NCBI GenBank assembly: GCA_035567895.1
Contig: DATMPC010000028.1
Coordinates: forward strand, 62,001-126,000
Direction: 5' to 3'
Origin: Terriglobales bacterium
GTDB lineage: Bacteria > Acidobacteriota > Terriglobia > Terriglobales > Acidobacteriaceae
Length of the DNA stretch: 64,000 nt
Of the stretch, positions 35,255 to 43,704 are shown one piece after another (position 1 is the stretch's first letter; every line of letters begins with the position of its first letter). Made by a program: the position numbers and the translations under genes. The notes under the pieces were generated by a model. That model was given only the letters and a program-made list of their open reading frames with translations, did not search any database and had not been told where the DNA came from.

Positions 35255-35796
35255 GACAGAACTCTGAAAACACAGTGCGTCTGCTTGTGGTTGCCGTTGC
35301 CTTCGCCCTGATACTCAGCGGCGCACTGCCCCTGATATCGAAAGTACTGGCAGCCGGTGAAACGGTTCAGGTGAGGCTCGACGCATCGCAGATCCAGCCG
35401 CGTCCGCTCGAACAGCTGACTGGGCAGTCGATCACGAAGACATATTCGAACGCCTGGAAGAACATGGAAACGGCGCTCGCTGAAAATCGTCCAGACCTGA
35501 TCGATGAAAGCTTCGTCGGCTACGCGCATGACAAGCTAGTGTCTCAGGTGCAGGAGCAAAAGAAGATTGGACTCGCCACACGATACGTCGATCACGGACA
35601 CCAGGTATCCGCGACGTTCTACTCGCCCGAAGGCTCAGCCGTGCAATTGCAAGATACGGCGCAACTCGAAATCCAACTGCTGGATGGCGGCAAGGTTGTG
35701 AGTTCCCAGAATGTCACGCGCAAGTACATCGCCGTCGTGACGGTAGTTGAAGACAGTTGGAAGGTCCGCATATTGGACGGCGTGCCGGCGTTCTAG
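35251..35796 (+). CDS. Membrane-anchored periplasmic protein, unknown
   Basis: 181 residues. One N-terminal hydrophobic helix (about 10-32; LLVVAVAFALILSGALPLI) acts as signal or anchor. The rest is a soluble alpha+beta domain (TYSNAWKNMETALAENRPDLIDESFVGYAHDKL ... VVEDSWKVRILDG) reminiscent of NTF2-like or IMS-type folds. It is translationally coupled to the Ig-like gene. It ends 17 bases before a perfect 28-base palindrome. Confidence 0.7.
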   Translation: MRQNSENTVRLLVVAVAFALILSGALPLISKVLAAGETVQVRLDASQIQPRPLEQLTGQSITKTYSNAWKNMETALAENRPDLIDESFVGYAHDKLVSQVQEQKKIGLATRYVDHGHQVSATFYSPEGSAVQLQDTAQLEIQLLDGGKVVSSQNVTRKYIAVVTVVEDSWKVRILDGVPAF

Positions 35797-35813
35797 CCCG
35801 TCCCATCAGCATG

Positions 35814-35841
35814 GTAGAGACGCAGCATGCTGCGTCTCTAC
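35814..35841. repeat. Perfect 28-base palindrome at convergent gene ends
   Basis: The half-site GTAGAGACGCAGCA is followed directly by its exact complement. It lies between the rightward polymer operon and prmC and contains the prmC stop codon (35838-35840). It could work as a bidirectional terminator-like hairpin, although no T run follows. Another perfect copy differing at the ends (GCAGAGACGCAGCA) lies at 37818-37845. Confidence 0.9.
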
Positions 35842-36710
35842 TGTTTGCGATACCTAAGTTCTTTAGCTCTTTGCCCGATTACCACGCGCGGTATCCCTTG
35901 TAAGTCCGGCACTGCTCGAACTTCGTCCCATTCCTTCAACAAATTCCGAATGGCCTGCTCCTGCGTGTAACCAATTTCCATTACTAGCCACCCGCCGGGT
36001 TTTAGCACCTGAGCAGCCTGCGGAATCAGACGGCGATAAATATCGAGTCCCTCTTTGCCACCACCGAAGAGCGCCTGATGCGGCTCATGCTCACGAACTT
36101 CCACCTGTAACTTGTCGGCCTCGGACTCGCCGACGTACGGCGGATTCGACACGACCATATCGAATGTTGGCGAGCCGTCCAGGTACTTTCCCAACAAGTC
36201 GCTTTTCGAGAACTCTATTCGATTGGCAAAGTCGAGGCGCGCCGCATTGCTACGCGCAACGTTCAGCGCTTCATCCGAAATATCCACCGCTTCGATTCTT
36301 GCTTCCGGCAATTCAGATGCGAGCGCGACAGCAATACACCCTGAGCCTGTGCCAACGTCGATTACGCGCGGAGATTTCATTCCGCGCAGCCTTTCCAGCG
36401 CTGCTTCGACGGCATGTTCCGTTTCGGGCCGAGGGATCAACACCGCAGGGGTCACCAGAAGATCGATCCCCCAAAACTCCTGATGCCCTGTGATGTACTG
36501 AAGCGGCTCCCCGGCGCAGCGTCGCTGCAGCGCCTCGTCATAGCGATTCAGCTCAGTGCAGGAGAGTTCCAGTTCGGGATGAGCGTAGAGGTACGCCTTG
36601 TCGCGTCCAAGCACGTGCATCATCAACGTCTCGGCGTCGAGACGAGCGTCTCCGCGAACGTTTTTCTGCAGCCGCTCAGTACCTTCTCTGATTGCGAGAT
36701 CGAGCCGCAA
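35838..36710 (-). CDS. prmC: Release factor glutamine methyltransferase PrmC
   Basis: Methylates the Gln of the GGQ motif in RF1 and RF2. The SAM motif VIDVGTGSGCIAVAL, the catalytic NPPY (VVSNPPYVGE) and an N-terminal helical domain with ARLDAETLMMHVLG are present. The chosen start is TTG at 36710, preceded by AGGGGAAGG and 10 bases after the prfA stop; a longer frame to 36779 would run into prfA with Arg-rich unrelated sequence. The C-terminal codons lie in the 35814-35841 palindrome. Confidence 0.93.
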   Translation of the reverse strand: MRLDLAIREGTERLQKNVRGDARLDAETLMMHVLGRDKAYLYAHPELELSCTELNRYDEALQRRCAGEPLQYITGHQEFWGIDLLVTPAVLIPRPETEHAVEAALERLRGMKSPRVIDVGTGSGCIAVALASELPEARIEAVDISDEALNVARSNAARLDFANRIEFSKSDLLGKYLDGSPTFDMVVSNPPYVGESEADKLQVEVREHEPHQALFGGGKEGLDIYRRLIPQAAQVLKPGGWLVMEIGYTQEQAIRNLLKEWDEVRAVPDLQGIPRVVIGQRAKELRYRKQ

Positions 36711-36720
36711 GGCCCTTCCC

Positions 36721-37797
36721 CTAAACCGCCACCGTTTCCTGCTTAAGCTTCTCGGCCTGGAAGTGCGCGACCAGTGCATCGATCAAGGGCTGGAGCTTGC
36801 CGTCCATCACTTCCGGCAACTGATGGATCGTCAGACCAATGCGATGGTCGGTGACACGGTTCTGCGGAAAGTTGTAGGTGCGAATCTTCTCGCTGCGGTC
36901 GCCGCTGCCTACCTGCGTCTTGCGCTCCTTCGCAAGCTCGGCCTGCTGCCGTTCCAATTCGACCTCGTAGAGACGGGAACGAAGAACGCGCATCGCCTTC
37001 TCCCGGTTCTTGATCTGTGACTTTTCGTCCTGACAACTCACAACCGTGTTGGTTGGAATGTGCGTGATACGAACCGCGGAGTAGGTGGTATTCACCGATT
37101 GTCCACCTGGGCCGGACGAGCAAAAAGTGTCGATGCGAATGTCCTTCGCTTCGATCTTGATGTCGACATCTTCAGCTTCAGGCAGCACGGCGACGGTTAT
37201 CGCCGATGTATGAACGCGTCCCTGCTGTTCCGTCTCGGGAACACGCTGTACGCGATGGACGCCGCTCTCGTACTTGAGCTTGGAGTATGCGCCGCGGCCC
37301 TCGATCATCGCGATGACTTCTTTCAGGCCTCCAACGCCAGATTCGGAAGTCGACAGTACTTCCACTTTCCAGCGCTGCGACTCCGCATAGCGCGAGTACA
37401 TACGGAACATCTCCGCGGCGAATAAAGACGATTCATCACCGCCAGTGCCGGCGCGGATCTCGAGGATTACGTTGCGCTCGTCATTCGGATCCTTGGGCAG
37501 CAACAGAACCTTAAGGTCGGCCTCGGTTTGATCCAGGCGGGTCTGCAATGTAGCCAGCTCTTCTTCAGCCATCGCCTTCAGGTCAGCGTCGTGCTCCTCA
37601 AGCAGCATCGTCTTCGTGTCGGCAATGCCGCGCTTCAGGTCTTTGTACTCACGATAACGTTCGACGATGGGCGTAAGTTCGCTGTGCGCCTTCGCTGTCT
37701 TCTGATAGCGGGACGAGTCGCTGACGATGTCGGGCGCAGCGAGCGCCTCGTTCAGTTCCTGATACTTGGTTTCGATCCGGTCAAGTCGTTCAAACAT
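36721..37797 (-). CDS. prfA: Peptide chain release factor 1
   Basis: Recognises UAA and UAG and releases the peptide. From ATG 37797 it gives 358 residues. The GGQ motif ([17 protein letters not shown]) and the PxT-type anticodon tripeptide ([10 protein letters not shown]) are present. An ATG at 37809 is also in frame. The adjacent prmC modifies this protein, and DUF1385 lies upstream in the same direction, a gene order common in many bacteria. Confidence 0.97.
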   Translation of the reverse strand: MFERLDRIETKYQELNEALAAPDIVSDSSRYQKTAKAHSELTPIVERYREYKDLKRGIADTKTMLLEEHDADLKAMAEEELATLQTRLDQTEADLKVLLLPKDPNDERNVILEIRAGTGGDESSLFAAEMFRMYSRYAESQRWKVEVLSTSESGVGGLKEVIAMIEGRGAYSKLKYESGVHRVQRVPETEQQGRVHTSAITVAVLPEAEDVDIKIEAKDIRIDTFCSSGPGGQSVNTTYSAVRITHIPTNTVVSCQDEKSQIKNREKAMRVLRSRLYEVELERQQAELAKERKTQVGSGDRSEKIRTYNFPQNRVTDHRIGLTIHQLPEVMDGKLQPLIDALVAHFQAEKLKQETVAV

Positions 37798-37817
37798 GGT
37801 GAAGTCCAATCATTCTC

Positions 37818-37845
37818 GCAGAGACGCAGCATGCTGCGTCTCTGC
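37818..37845. repeat. Perfect 28-base palindrome upstream of prfA
   Basis: The half-site GCAGAGACGCAGCA is followed by its exact complement. It sits 20 bases upstream of the prfA ATG, between DUF1385 and prfA, so it would form a hairpin in the mRNA. Together with the copy at 35814-35841 it brackets the prfA-prmC pair. Confidence 0.9.
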
Positions 37846-37914
37846 CATGCCGCGTGAAAAGTCTGTAGTTGTCAGAGAGAGTAGAGGAGCAAATAAAGTG
37901 AGCGGCGGGAGCCG

Positions 37915-38913
37915 CTAGGCAATCACCAGTTCGCCGCCATTTTGCTTTTCCAGTTCGAGGGCGCGATCCAGAGCGTGAATAGCACAAGCGACCTGGTCAT
38001 CAGAGGGAGCCTGCGTCGTAATCCGCTGCAACCACAATCCCGGCTTTGTCAGGAGAGCGAACAGTGAATTGCGCTTCCTCGCGGCATAGCGAATCAATTC
38101 GTAGGAGATACCCGCAATGAACGGAAGGGCAGCAATGCGCAACGCGAACTTGCCCCAGAAAGTATCAATCGGAAACAGGCTGTAAACCACGATGCAGATG
38201 AGCATCACTGTCATTAGGAAACTGGTTCCGCAGCGCGGGTGCCAGGTAACAAAGCTCTGCGCTCGGGGTACGTCGACCGGTTCGCCAGTCTCGAAGGCGA
38301 AAACCGTCTTGTGCTCGGCTCCGTGATACTCGTAAACCCGATGGAAGTCTCGCGCGCGCCCGATGCCCCATACGAACAGCAGGAACAGCCCAATGCGGAT
38401 GAGACCGTCGACAAGGTTGAACAACACACGATTATCTAGCGCGGGGAAGGAATGTTTAAGGCCCGTAGCAGCCAACAGAGGCAGGAATTTGTAGACAACG
38501 ATGAAGAATCCGAGCGAGAGGATTATGTTTGCGGTTGCAACCCAACCGCTGATCTCAAGCTTGTCCTCAGGCTTCGCATCCTTGCCACCTGTCATCTCCT
38601 CGAGCGCAACATTGGCAGAAAACTTTAGAGCTCTGAAGCCAAGCATCATGGCATAGCCCAGTGTCACAACCCCGCGAATCACCGGCCATCCCATCCACTT
38701 CCGCTTGTCCGAGGGACGCTCCAAGACGTCGGAGTGCGACACCATCTCTCCCGACTGCTTGCGAACAGCAATCCCCCAGGCATGAGGCGTACGCATCATG
38801 ACTCCCTCAAGCACAGCTTGCCCTCCAACGAGCGTGGTTTCCTCACCACTCTCGAGTGCGGGAAGAAGCTGCGTTGCCGCCAGCAAGCGGAGATATTGTT
38901 TCCAGTAAGTCAT
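37915..38913 (-). CDS. DUF1385 family membrane protein
   Basis: From ATG 38913 the protein has 332 residues (an upstream in-frame start at 38967 adds 18). DUF1385 hallmarks are LVGGQAVLEGVMMRTPHAW near the N-terminus, YEYHGAEHKTVFAFE and HPRCGTSFL in the centre, with four or five membrane helices. Function is unknown. The family is commonly encoded next to prfA, as here. The His/Cys-rich motifs suggest a metal site, which is inference. Confidence 0.92.
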   Translation of the reverse strand: MTYWKQYLRLLAATQLLPALESGEETTLVGGQAVLEGVMMRTPHAWGIAVRKQSGEMVSHSDVLERPSDKRKWMGWPVIRGVVTLGYAMMLGFRALKFSANVALEEMTGGKDAKPEDKLEISGWVATANIILSLGFFIVVYKFLPLLAATGLKHSFPALDNRVLFNLVDGLIRIGLFLLFVWGIGRARDFHRVYEYHGAEHKTVFAFETGEPVDVPRAQSFVTWHPRCGTSFLMTVMLICIVVYSLFPIDTFWGKFALRIAALPFIAGISYELIRYAARKRNSLFALLTKPGLWLQRITTQAPSDDQVACAIHALDRALELEKQNGGELVIA

Positions 38914-39053
38914 AGAGCGTAATAGGGGTAACCAAGTATGGTTACCACACTGGCCCCTCCATTGCATTATACGTTAGGCATCCAGAACTGCCGGGATTAT
39001 CGTACTGAGTCTGGCCCCGAAGGTTCCCCAGGATTTCGGATCTGCCCTTTCTG

Positions 39054-39455
39054 ATGACCAAGTTACCCGAGAAGATTCACACTGCCACCCTCGACCTCCG
39101 CCAGCTTCAGCAGGAAATTCAATCTCCTCTTCCGGCATCCGGACCGCGTCTGGCCGAGCTCGACACCGCTGCCTTGAAAGAGTTCAAAGCCGTAATCGAC
39201 TACGTTCGCCAACTTCTCTGGACTTACATTCAAGCCGACGACCTGAAGCGCGGAAAGGATGTCGACGAAGAAGTTCGGAGCATGCGCCTTAAGCGCGTGA
39301 CCGAGATGCTGCACACGATTCAGCAGGAAACGAAAGTCAGACAGCTCACGCCTAACTCTGCAACAGTTTCCTTTCTGAACGCCGTACAGGAAATCGCCGA
39401 CGCCGCCTTCAAGAAACACAAGTCTTCCGAACAGGACGAAGAGAAAGCCAGTTAG
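39054..39455 (+). CDS. Small helical protein, unknown
   Basis: 133 residues, highly charged and almost entirely helical (LDLRQLQQEIQSPLP, ALKEFKAVIDYVRQLLWTYIQADDLKRG, RVTEMLHTIQQETKVRQLTP), with a Lys/Glu tail. No membrane segment or motif is recognised. Divergent from DUF1385. Its stop is about 65 bases before the left end of a GIY-YIG cassette. Confidence 0.65.
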   Translation: MTKLPEKIHTATLDLRQLQQEIQSPLPASGPRLAELDTAALKEFKAVIDYVRQLLWTYIQADDLKRGKDVDEEVRSMRLKRVTEMLHTIQQETKVRQLTPNSATVSFLNAVQEIADAAFKKHKSSEQDEEKAS

Positions 39456-39521
39456 CCGCCCATCTTTGCGTCGTGCAGTCCGAACAACCCTAACGTCCAG
39501 CAGTCCGAACACCCTAAAACT

Positions 39522-40037
39522 TGTCATCCTGAGCCCTGCTTTTGGGCGAAGGACCTTGCGGTTGGTGTTGCCGTTGCGGTTGGTGTTGCTGTTGCCTTTC
39601 CGCCTTCTGCTCGCACAATCCGACCATCGAGCTGGAACACAAGCCCATACTTCTTCTCCCACTCGGAGATCAAATCGCGCCACTGCGGATTCATCGAGGC
39701 CACTAACGCGTTCTTCTTTGCCCTCGTCCATCCTTTGATCTGTTTTTCGCGAGCGATTGCTGCGCGGACGTCGGCAAACTCTTCGTAGTACACCAACCGG
39801 AAGGCCCGATATTGCGCGGTGAAGTTCTTCGGATTTTCCGCGCGTCGATGTTCGAGAACGCGCGTAGTAAGAGCGTTCGTTATGCCCGTGTACAAGGCGC
39901 GCCGCGAGCTGCTATTGAGCATGTACACAAAATACCTGTAGTCATGCATTGCTGCACTCCTAAACAAAATCAACAACAACACCAAAACCAACACCAACCG
40001 CAGGGTCCTTCGCCCAAAGGCGGGGCTCAGGATGACA
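39522..40037. mobile_element. GIY-YIG cassette A (TGTCAT...ATGACA with long inverted ends)
   Basis: A 516-base unit. The ends TGTCATCCTGAGCCC and GGGCTCAGGATGACA continue inward as inverted repeats of about 49 bases (39522-39570 and 39989-40037) with the shared inner words GGGCGAAGGACC and GCGGTTGGTGTTG. A GIY-YIG gene on the minus strand fills the interior. The structure resembles a small transposon or REP-type cassette with its own nuclease. No target duplication is clear. Confidence 0.8.
39524..39949 (-). CDS. GIY-YIG nuclease family protein, intact copy A
   Basis: 141 residues from ATG 39949, with TAGGAG eight bases before. The GIY-YIG core shows FVYMLNSSSRRALYTGITNALTTRVLEHR (the YIG equivalent is YTG; Arg follows in TTRVLEHR) and the helix REKQIKGWTRAKK with the catalytic Glu. 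Small stand-alone GIY-YIG proteins of this kind (COG2827-like) are presumed DNA endonucleases. After the domain a DGRIVRAEGG stretch leads into a Thr/Ala/Pro-rich tail encoded by the terminal repeat, and the stop codon lies in the terminal TGTCATCC. The long upstream in-frame extension is rejected. Confidence 0.88.
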   Translation of the reverse strand: MHDYRYFVYMLNSSSRRALYTGITNALTTRVLEHRRAENPKNFTAQYRAFRLVYYEEFADVRAAIAREKQIKGWTRAKKNALVASMNPQWRDLISEWEKKYGLVFQLDGRIVRAEGGKATATPTATATPTARSFAQKQGSG

Positions 40038-40109
40038 CATTTTTGAGCGACGCGGCGAACCAATCCACACTTAATGTCCTTCGCAGTTTCCCCTGCTACC
40101 ATCGCTTCC

Positions 40110-41831
40110 ATGCTGCGCTTTGCCCAGCTCTGCGAAGCGGTGGCCAAGACCACAAAGAAGCTGGAAAAACGCAAGCTGGTCGCCGAATACTTCCGCGCAC
40201 AGCCTGAGCAGACTGCCTCCCAAGCGGCGATCTTTCTCTCCGGTGACATCTATCCCGCGTTCTCAGAACAAACTCTGAACGTTGGAGGATCGACGGTCTG
40301 GCGAGCAGTGCAGCAACTCACCGGGCGCTCCGACGAGGAGATGTCGCAAGCCTATCGCCGCCACGGCGACGTTGGAGCCGCCGCGTACGAGCTTTGGCCA
40401 CCAGAGTTCACGGGATCTGTCCTCACGCTTCCCGATTTGGCAAAGCTCTTCGATGACATCGCCACCGCGCGCGGTCCCACGGCAAAGTTGGAGCAGGTGA
40501 GCGCCTTACTGCGGCAATGCTCTGCGCTGGAAGCGAAGTACGCCATCAAGATGATGGTCGGCGACCTGCGCATTGGCATGCGCGAGAGCCTGGTAGAAGA
40601 AGCGCTTGCCGCTGCGTACGACAAGTCTGAGTTAGCCGTGCGCGGCGCAAACATGCTGCTCGGAGACATCGGCGAAACACTACGCCTCGCCGCGGAAGAC
40701 CGTCTCGGAGAAGCGCGGATGCGGCTCTTCCATCCGCTCGGCTTCATGTTGGCTGCCGAGGTGAAGTCGAGCGAAGAAGCCACGTCTTACTTCACGGACG
40801 CGCAGATTGAGGATAAGTACGACGGCATTAGGGCCCAGGTCCACTGCGGTGAAGGACGCGTAAGCATTTTCTCCCGCACGCAAGACGAGATCAGCGAATC
40901 GTTTCCTGAACTGATTCCACTGTTCCAAAACAGTCCAGAGGCGCTGGTGCTCGATGGCGAGATTCTCGCCTGGGGACTGGGAGCAGCAAATGCTGGCGGT
41001 AGCGCTTTGCCGTTCTCAGCGTTGCAGAGGCGCCTGGGGCGAAAGCGAGTCGGTGACAAGCTGATGCGCGAGGTCCCTGTAGTCTATGTAGCCTTCGACG
41101 TTCTCTTCGCGAACAACGAACTTACGATTGATCGTCCCTTGCGCGAACGCTCAGAGATGCTTACCAGGATCGCGCAACAACTGGTAGAGACGCCGCATGC
41201 TGCGTCTTCTGTAAGCGGCGCGATGCAATCAAGTCTCTTCGAGGCAGACGAAACAACGGCCACCTTCCCCCGCCTCATCCGCGCACCGATATGTGAAGCG
41301 CACACGGCTGACGACATCGATCGAATCTTCATGGAAGCCCGGGCCCGTGGCAACGAAGGCCTCATGATCAAGAACCGCGAGACCCTATACAGCCCGGGCC
41401 GCCGCGGCCATGCCTGGCTCAAGATGAAGCGGGAACTCGCAACACTAGACTGCGTAGTAACCGGCGTTGAGTTCGGAAATGGGAAGCGCGCCGGAGTGCT
41501 GAGCGACTATACCTTCGCCGTGCGCGGAGAAAACGGAGAACTGATGAACGTAGGCAAGGCTTATTCTGGCTTAACCGACTCCGAAATCGCTGAGATGACA
41601 CAATGGTTCAAAGCGCACACGCTAACCGACTTCGGCCACTCGCGACTGGTTGAACCAAAAATTGTGCTGGAAGTAGCCTTCAACAACATCATGCGCTCCG
41701 ACCGCCATGAGAGCGGGTTTGCCCTGCGCTTTCCCCGCATAGTCCGCCTACGGCCAGACAAGCCGCCCGATGAAGCCGATACTGTGAAGCGGGTAGAAGA
41801 AATTTATTTGAGCCAGCACCGGGCGGAGTGA
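40110..41831 (+). CDS. lig: ATP-dependent DNA ligase
   Basis: 573 residues from ATG 40110 (in-frame 40074 is an alternative). The N-terminal DNA-binding domain contains the QCSALEAKYAIKMMVGDLRIGM motif; the adenylation domain has the nucleophile Lys236 in EDKYDGIRAQ, DGEIL, and NEGLMIK; the OB domain ends with LRFPRIVRLRPDK. This is the archaeal/eukaryal-like type found as an accessory ligase in bacteria. A loop at about 355-385 contains residues VETPHAASS (359-367) encoded by a copy of the 28-base palindrome. It starts about 70 bases after the GIY-YIG cassette. Confidence 0.94.
   Translation: MLRFAQLCEAVAKTTKKLEKRKLVAEYFRAQPEQTASQAAIFLSGDIYPAFSEQTLNVGGSTVWRAVQQLTGRSDEEMSQAYRRHGDVGAAAYELWPPEFTGSVLTLPDLAKLFDDIATARGPTAKLEQVSALLRQCSALEAKYAIKMMVGDLRIGMRESLVEEALAAAYDKSELAVRGANMLLGDIGETLRLAAEDRLGEARMRLFHPLGFMLAAEVKSSEEATSYFTDAQIEDKYDGIRAQVHCGEGRVSIFSRTQDEISESFPELIPLFQNSPEALVLDGEILAWGLGAANAGGSALPFSALQRRLGRKRVGDKLMREVPVVYVAFDVLFANNELTIDRPLRERSEMLTRIAQQLVETPHAASSVSGAMQSSLFEADETTATFPRLIRAPICEAHTADDIDRIFMEARARGNEGLMIKNRETLYSPGRRGHAWLKMKRELATLDCVVTGVEFGNGKRAGVLSDYTFAVRGENGELMNVGKAYSGLTDSEIAEMTQWFKAHTLTDFGHSRLVEPKIVLEVAFNNIMRSDRHESGFALRFPRIVRLRPDKPPDEADTVKRVEEIYLSQHRAE
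41184..41210. repeat. Palindrome copy inside the DNA ligase gene
   Basis: GTAGAGACGCCGCATGC followed by TGCGTCTTCT matches the 28-base palindrome of 35814-35841 with one substitution and a one-base change near the end. It is in frame and adds about nine residues to a loop of the nucleotidyltransferase domain. Confidence 0.8.
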
Positions 41832-41991
41832 ATGTTCTCTAAACGAGGACGCCGCGCGCCCTCGCGCGGGTTTCGAATGTTGCCCCGACGATCGGCCAAT
41901 GATCCGCGAAAATGCAAGGGCCGAAAGCGCCCGAATGCACAAAGTTGAGTCGAGCCCGGAGGGGCTGGGAGCTAAATTCCCCTTTTGATAC

Positions 41992-42153
41992 TGTCATCCC
42001 TCGCGCCGCAGCGACATCGTCTTCGCCCCGAAGAATTGGTTTTGCGTCGCGGGGGATCTGCTGTTGTTCGCGATCCCAAGAACAGCAGATCCCCCAGGCC
42101 GCCTCTAGCTTGCTGCCACTGTAGGGAACCTTGCTGCAGCCTGAGGGATGACA
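41992..42153. repeat. Gene-less TGTCAT...ATGACA element downstream of lig
   Basis: A 162-base unit bounded by TGTCATCCCTC and GAGGGATGACA. The interior has a perfect 15-base stem GGGGGATCTGCTGTT / AACAGCAGATCCCCC (42051-42065 and 42081-42095). It lies in the gap after lig, about 30 bases before the rpmB terminator. It shares ends and the GGATCTGCTGTT word with the element at 43790-43881. Confidence 0.75.
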
Positions 42154-42185
42154 GTATCTGAGAGTAATTCGCCCAGTGAGAACAC

Positions 42186-42216
42186 AAATCAAAAAGCCTC
42201 CGAAAACCGGAGGCTT
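42186..42216 (-). terminator. Rho-independent terminator of rpmB
   Basis: On the minus strand there is a perfect 9-base stem AAGCCTCCG / CGGAGGCTT with a five-base loop, followed by TTTGATTTG. It starts about 25 bases after the rpmB stop. Confidence 0.9.
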
Positions 42217-42240
42217 CGAAAACCAAGAGCCAGCAGGCAC

Positions 42241-42429
42241 CTACGCTTTTTGCACTTTCCCACTCTTCAAGCAGCTTGCGCAGACGCGCAAGCGCCGGTG
42301 CGATCCTTGAACGATGGCGCGAACCGAACGCAGGTTTACGTTCCAACGCCGCTTGGTCACGTTATGGGCGTGGCTGATATTGTTTCCAAATTGCGGCCCT
42401 TTGCCGCAGACTTCGCATACGCGTGCCAT
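42241..42429 (-). CDS. rpmB: 50S ribosomal protein L28
   Basis: 62 residues. The L28 signature is clear: ARVCEVCGKGPQFGNNISHAHNVTKRRWNVNLRSV, with a Cys4 arrangement (CEVC and CASC) typical of zinc-binding L28. The length is standard. It is monocistronic, with its own promoter candidate at 42559-42588 and a terminator at 42186-42216. Confidence 0.97.
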   Translation of the reverse strand: MARVCEVCGKGPQFGNNISHAHNVTKRRWNVNLRSVRAIVQGSHRRLRVCASCLKSGKVQKA

Positions 42430-42879
42430 CTTACAAACTCCAGATTCAGCAGACTTTAGCCGAGTCGAGGCCGAAAGTCTCAGGATTTCTTCAGGAAGCC
42501 GGCTCCGCCGAAGGCGGACAACGCTCTAGAAGGGTTTGGACGAGGTGTCCAATGCTTGATTGTAAAGGAACGCCCCAGAATTACGCAATTCGGAGACCGC
42601 AACCCACGCCGAGATGCGGAGCGCCCGGGCGCCCCTCGCCCGGCGAACGAGGATCTCAAATCTCCCTGCGACGGGCTTCGAAGGACCAATTCCCCGAGAC
42701 GAGGGCCTTGGGCATCCAGAGATTTCAGGGCGCGATGCACGTGCCGCGTCTCGCGGCACGAGGTCACTGAATCATCAAGAAACTCTGAAATGGGTCTATC
42801 CAATAGGCTCGCACCCGGCGGCTTCCGCCGCCGGTACTGCGCTCCCCGCTGAACACTATGAAATACTTAGTCCGCCCAG
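42430..42879. other. Intergenic region rpmB-birA with several hairpins
   Basis: Divergent gap of 450 bases without a gene. Besides the rpmB promoter it holds a GC-rich hairpin at 42623-42644 (GCCCGGGCGCCCC...GCCCGGC), a perfect stem GTGCCGCG / CGCGGCAC at 42741-42759 with a three-base loop, and a solo GGCGGCTTCCGCCGCC repeat at 42811-42840 related to the one at 13510-13609. Confidence 0.6.
42559..42588 (-). promoter_or_regulatory. Probable sigma70 promoter of rpmB
   Basis: Minus-strand TTGCGT (42588-42583), 18-base spacer and TACAAT (42564-42559). The start would be about 120 bases before the rpmB ATG. The -10 is good and the -35 is weak beyond TTG. Confidence 0.45.
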
Positions 42880-43704
42880 ATGAGCACCGCAACTCCCTAC
42901 GACCTCGCCGAACTCAACGCTGCGTTGCAAAGCTCACTCTTCTCCGGTCGGCTCCACCACATTCCCGAAACGGGATCGACGAACACGCTCGCAATGCAGG
43001 CCGCTACCGCCGGAGTCGGGGAAGGCACGGTTATCTTCGCCGATCAACAAACCGCTGGACGCGGACGCAATGGGCACGACTGGCACTCCGAACCTCGCAC
43101 AGCGATCCTCGCATCTGTTGTGCTGCGTCCCAAGATTCTCCCGGCGCAATCGCTTTGGCTGTCTCTTATGGCCGGCGTAGCCGTGCACGAGGCCATCCTG
43201 CGCACCTGCGGGATCTCCTGCGACCTGCGCTGGCCGAACGATCTGCTGATTGAACGCAAGAAGGTCTGCGGCATCCTCACGGAGATCTCCGCCGACGCCG
43301 AGCAGCTCCGCTTTGCCGTGATTGGAATTGGGATCAACGTGAATCAACCATCGTTCCCCGCCGACATCGACGCACTTGCAACATCGCTACAAATCGAAAC
43401 CGGCAAACAGTGGTCGCGGACCGAGGTGTTGGTTGCATTGCTCAAATCGCTTGGAGCGCAATATCAGACTGCCCTTGCTGCTGGCGGGGAGGAGTCGCTG
43501 CTGAGGCGGGTGGAGTCCATCTCCAGCTATGTGCGCGGCAAACGCGTTCACGTGGACGAAGGCGGCGGATACGACGGAGTAACCGACGGCCTCGACGCAC
43601 GCGGATTCCTCCGCGTTCGCACCGCAGAGAGCATGCGGACAGTATTGTCGGGGGGAGTGAGGGAAAATCGGGTGATCGGGCGATCGGGTGATCGGGTGAA
43701 GTAA
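42880..43704 (+). CDS. birA: Biotin--[acetyl-CoA-carboxylase] ligase
   Basis: Attaches biotin to the carboxyl carrier protein. Of 274 residues, the catalytic domain shows TGSTNTLAM, ADQQTAGRGRNGHDWHS (biotin/ATP loop), LRWPNDLLIERKKVCGILTE and IGIGINVN, followed by the small C-terminal SH3-like domain. There is no N-terminal helix-turn-helix, so it is the non-regulatory type. The last ~12 residues (NRVIGRSGDRVK) and the stop are encoded by the GATCGGGTGA repeat arm and are probably a recent extension. Confidence 0.94.
   Translation: MSTATPYDLAELNAALQSSLFSGRLHHIPETGSTNTLAMQAATAGVGEGTVIFADQQTAGRGRNGHDWHSEPRTAILASVVLRPKILPAQSLWLSLMAGVAVHEAILRTCGISCDLRWPNDLLIERKKVCGILTEISADAEQLRFAVIGIGINVNQPSFPADIDALATSLQIETGKQWSRTEVLVALLKSLGAQYQTALAAGGEESLLRRVESISSYVRGKRVHVDEGGGYDGVTDGLDARGFLRVRTAESMRTVLSGGVRENRVIGRSGDRVK

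Noticed and set aside
39571-39597. GTTGGTGTTGC words as a simple microsatellite
   Set aside because: The complementary words occur at the other end of the cassette, so they are part of the inverted ends rather than an independent microsatellite.
39950-40249. 100-residue N-terminal extension of GIY-YIG copy A
   Set aside because: It runs through the terminal repeat and antisense to the ligase start; the other copies begin at the equivalent of 39949.
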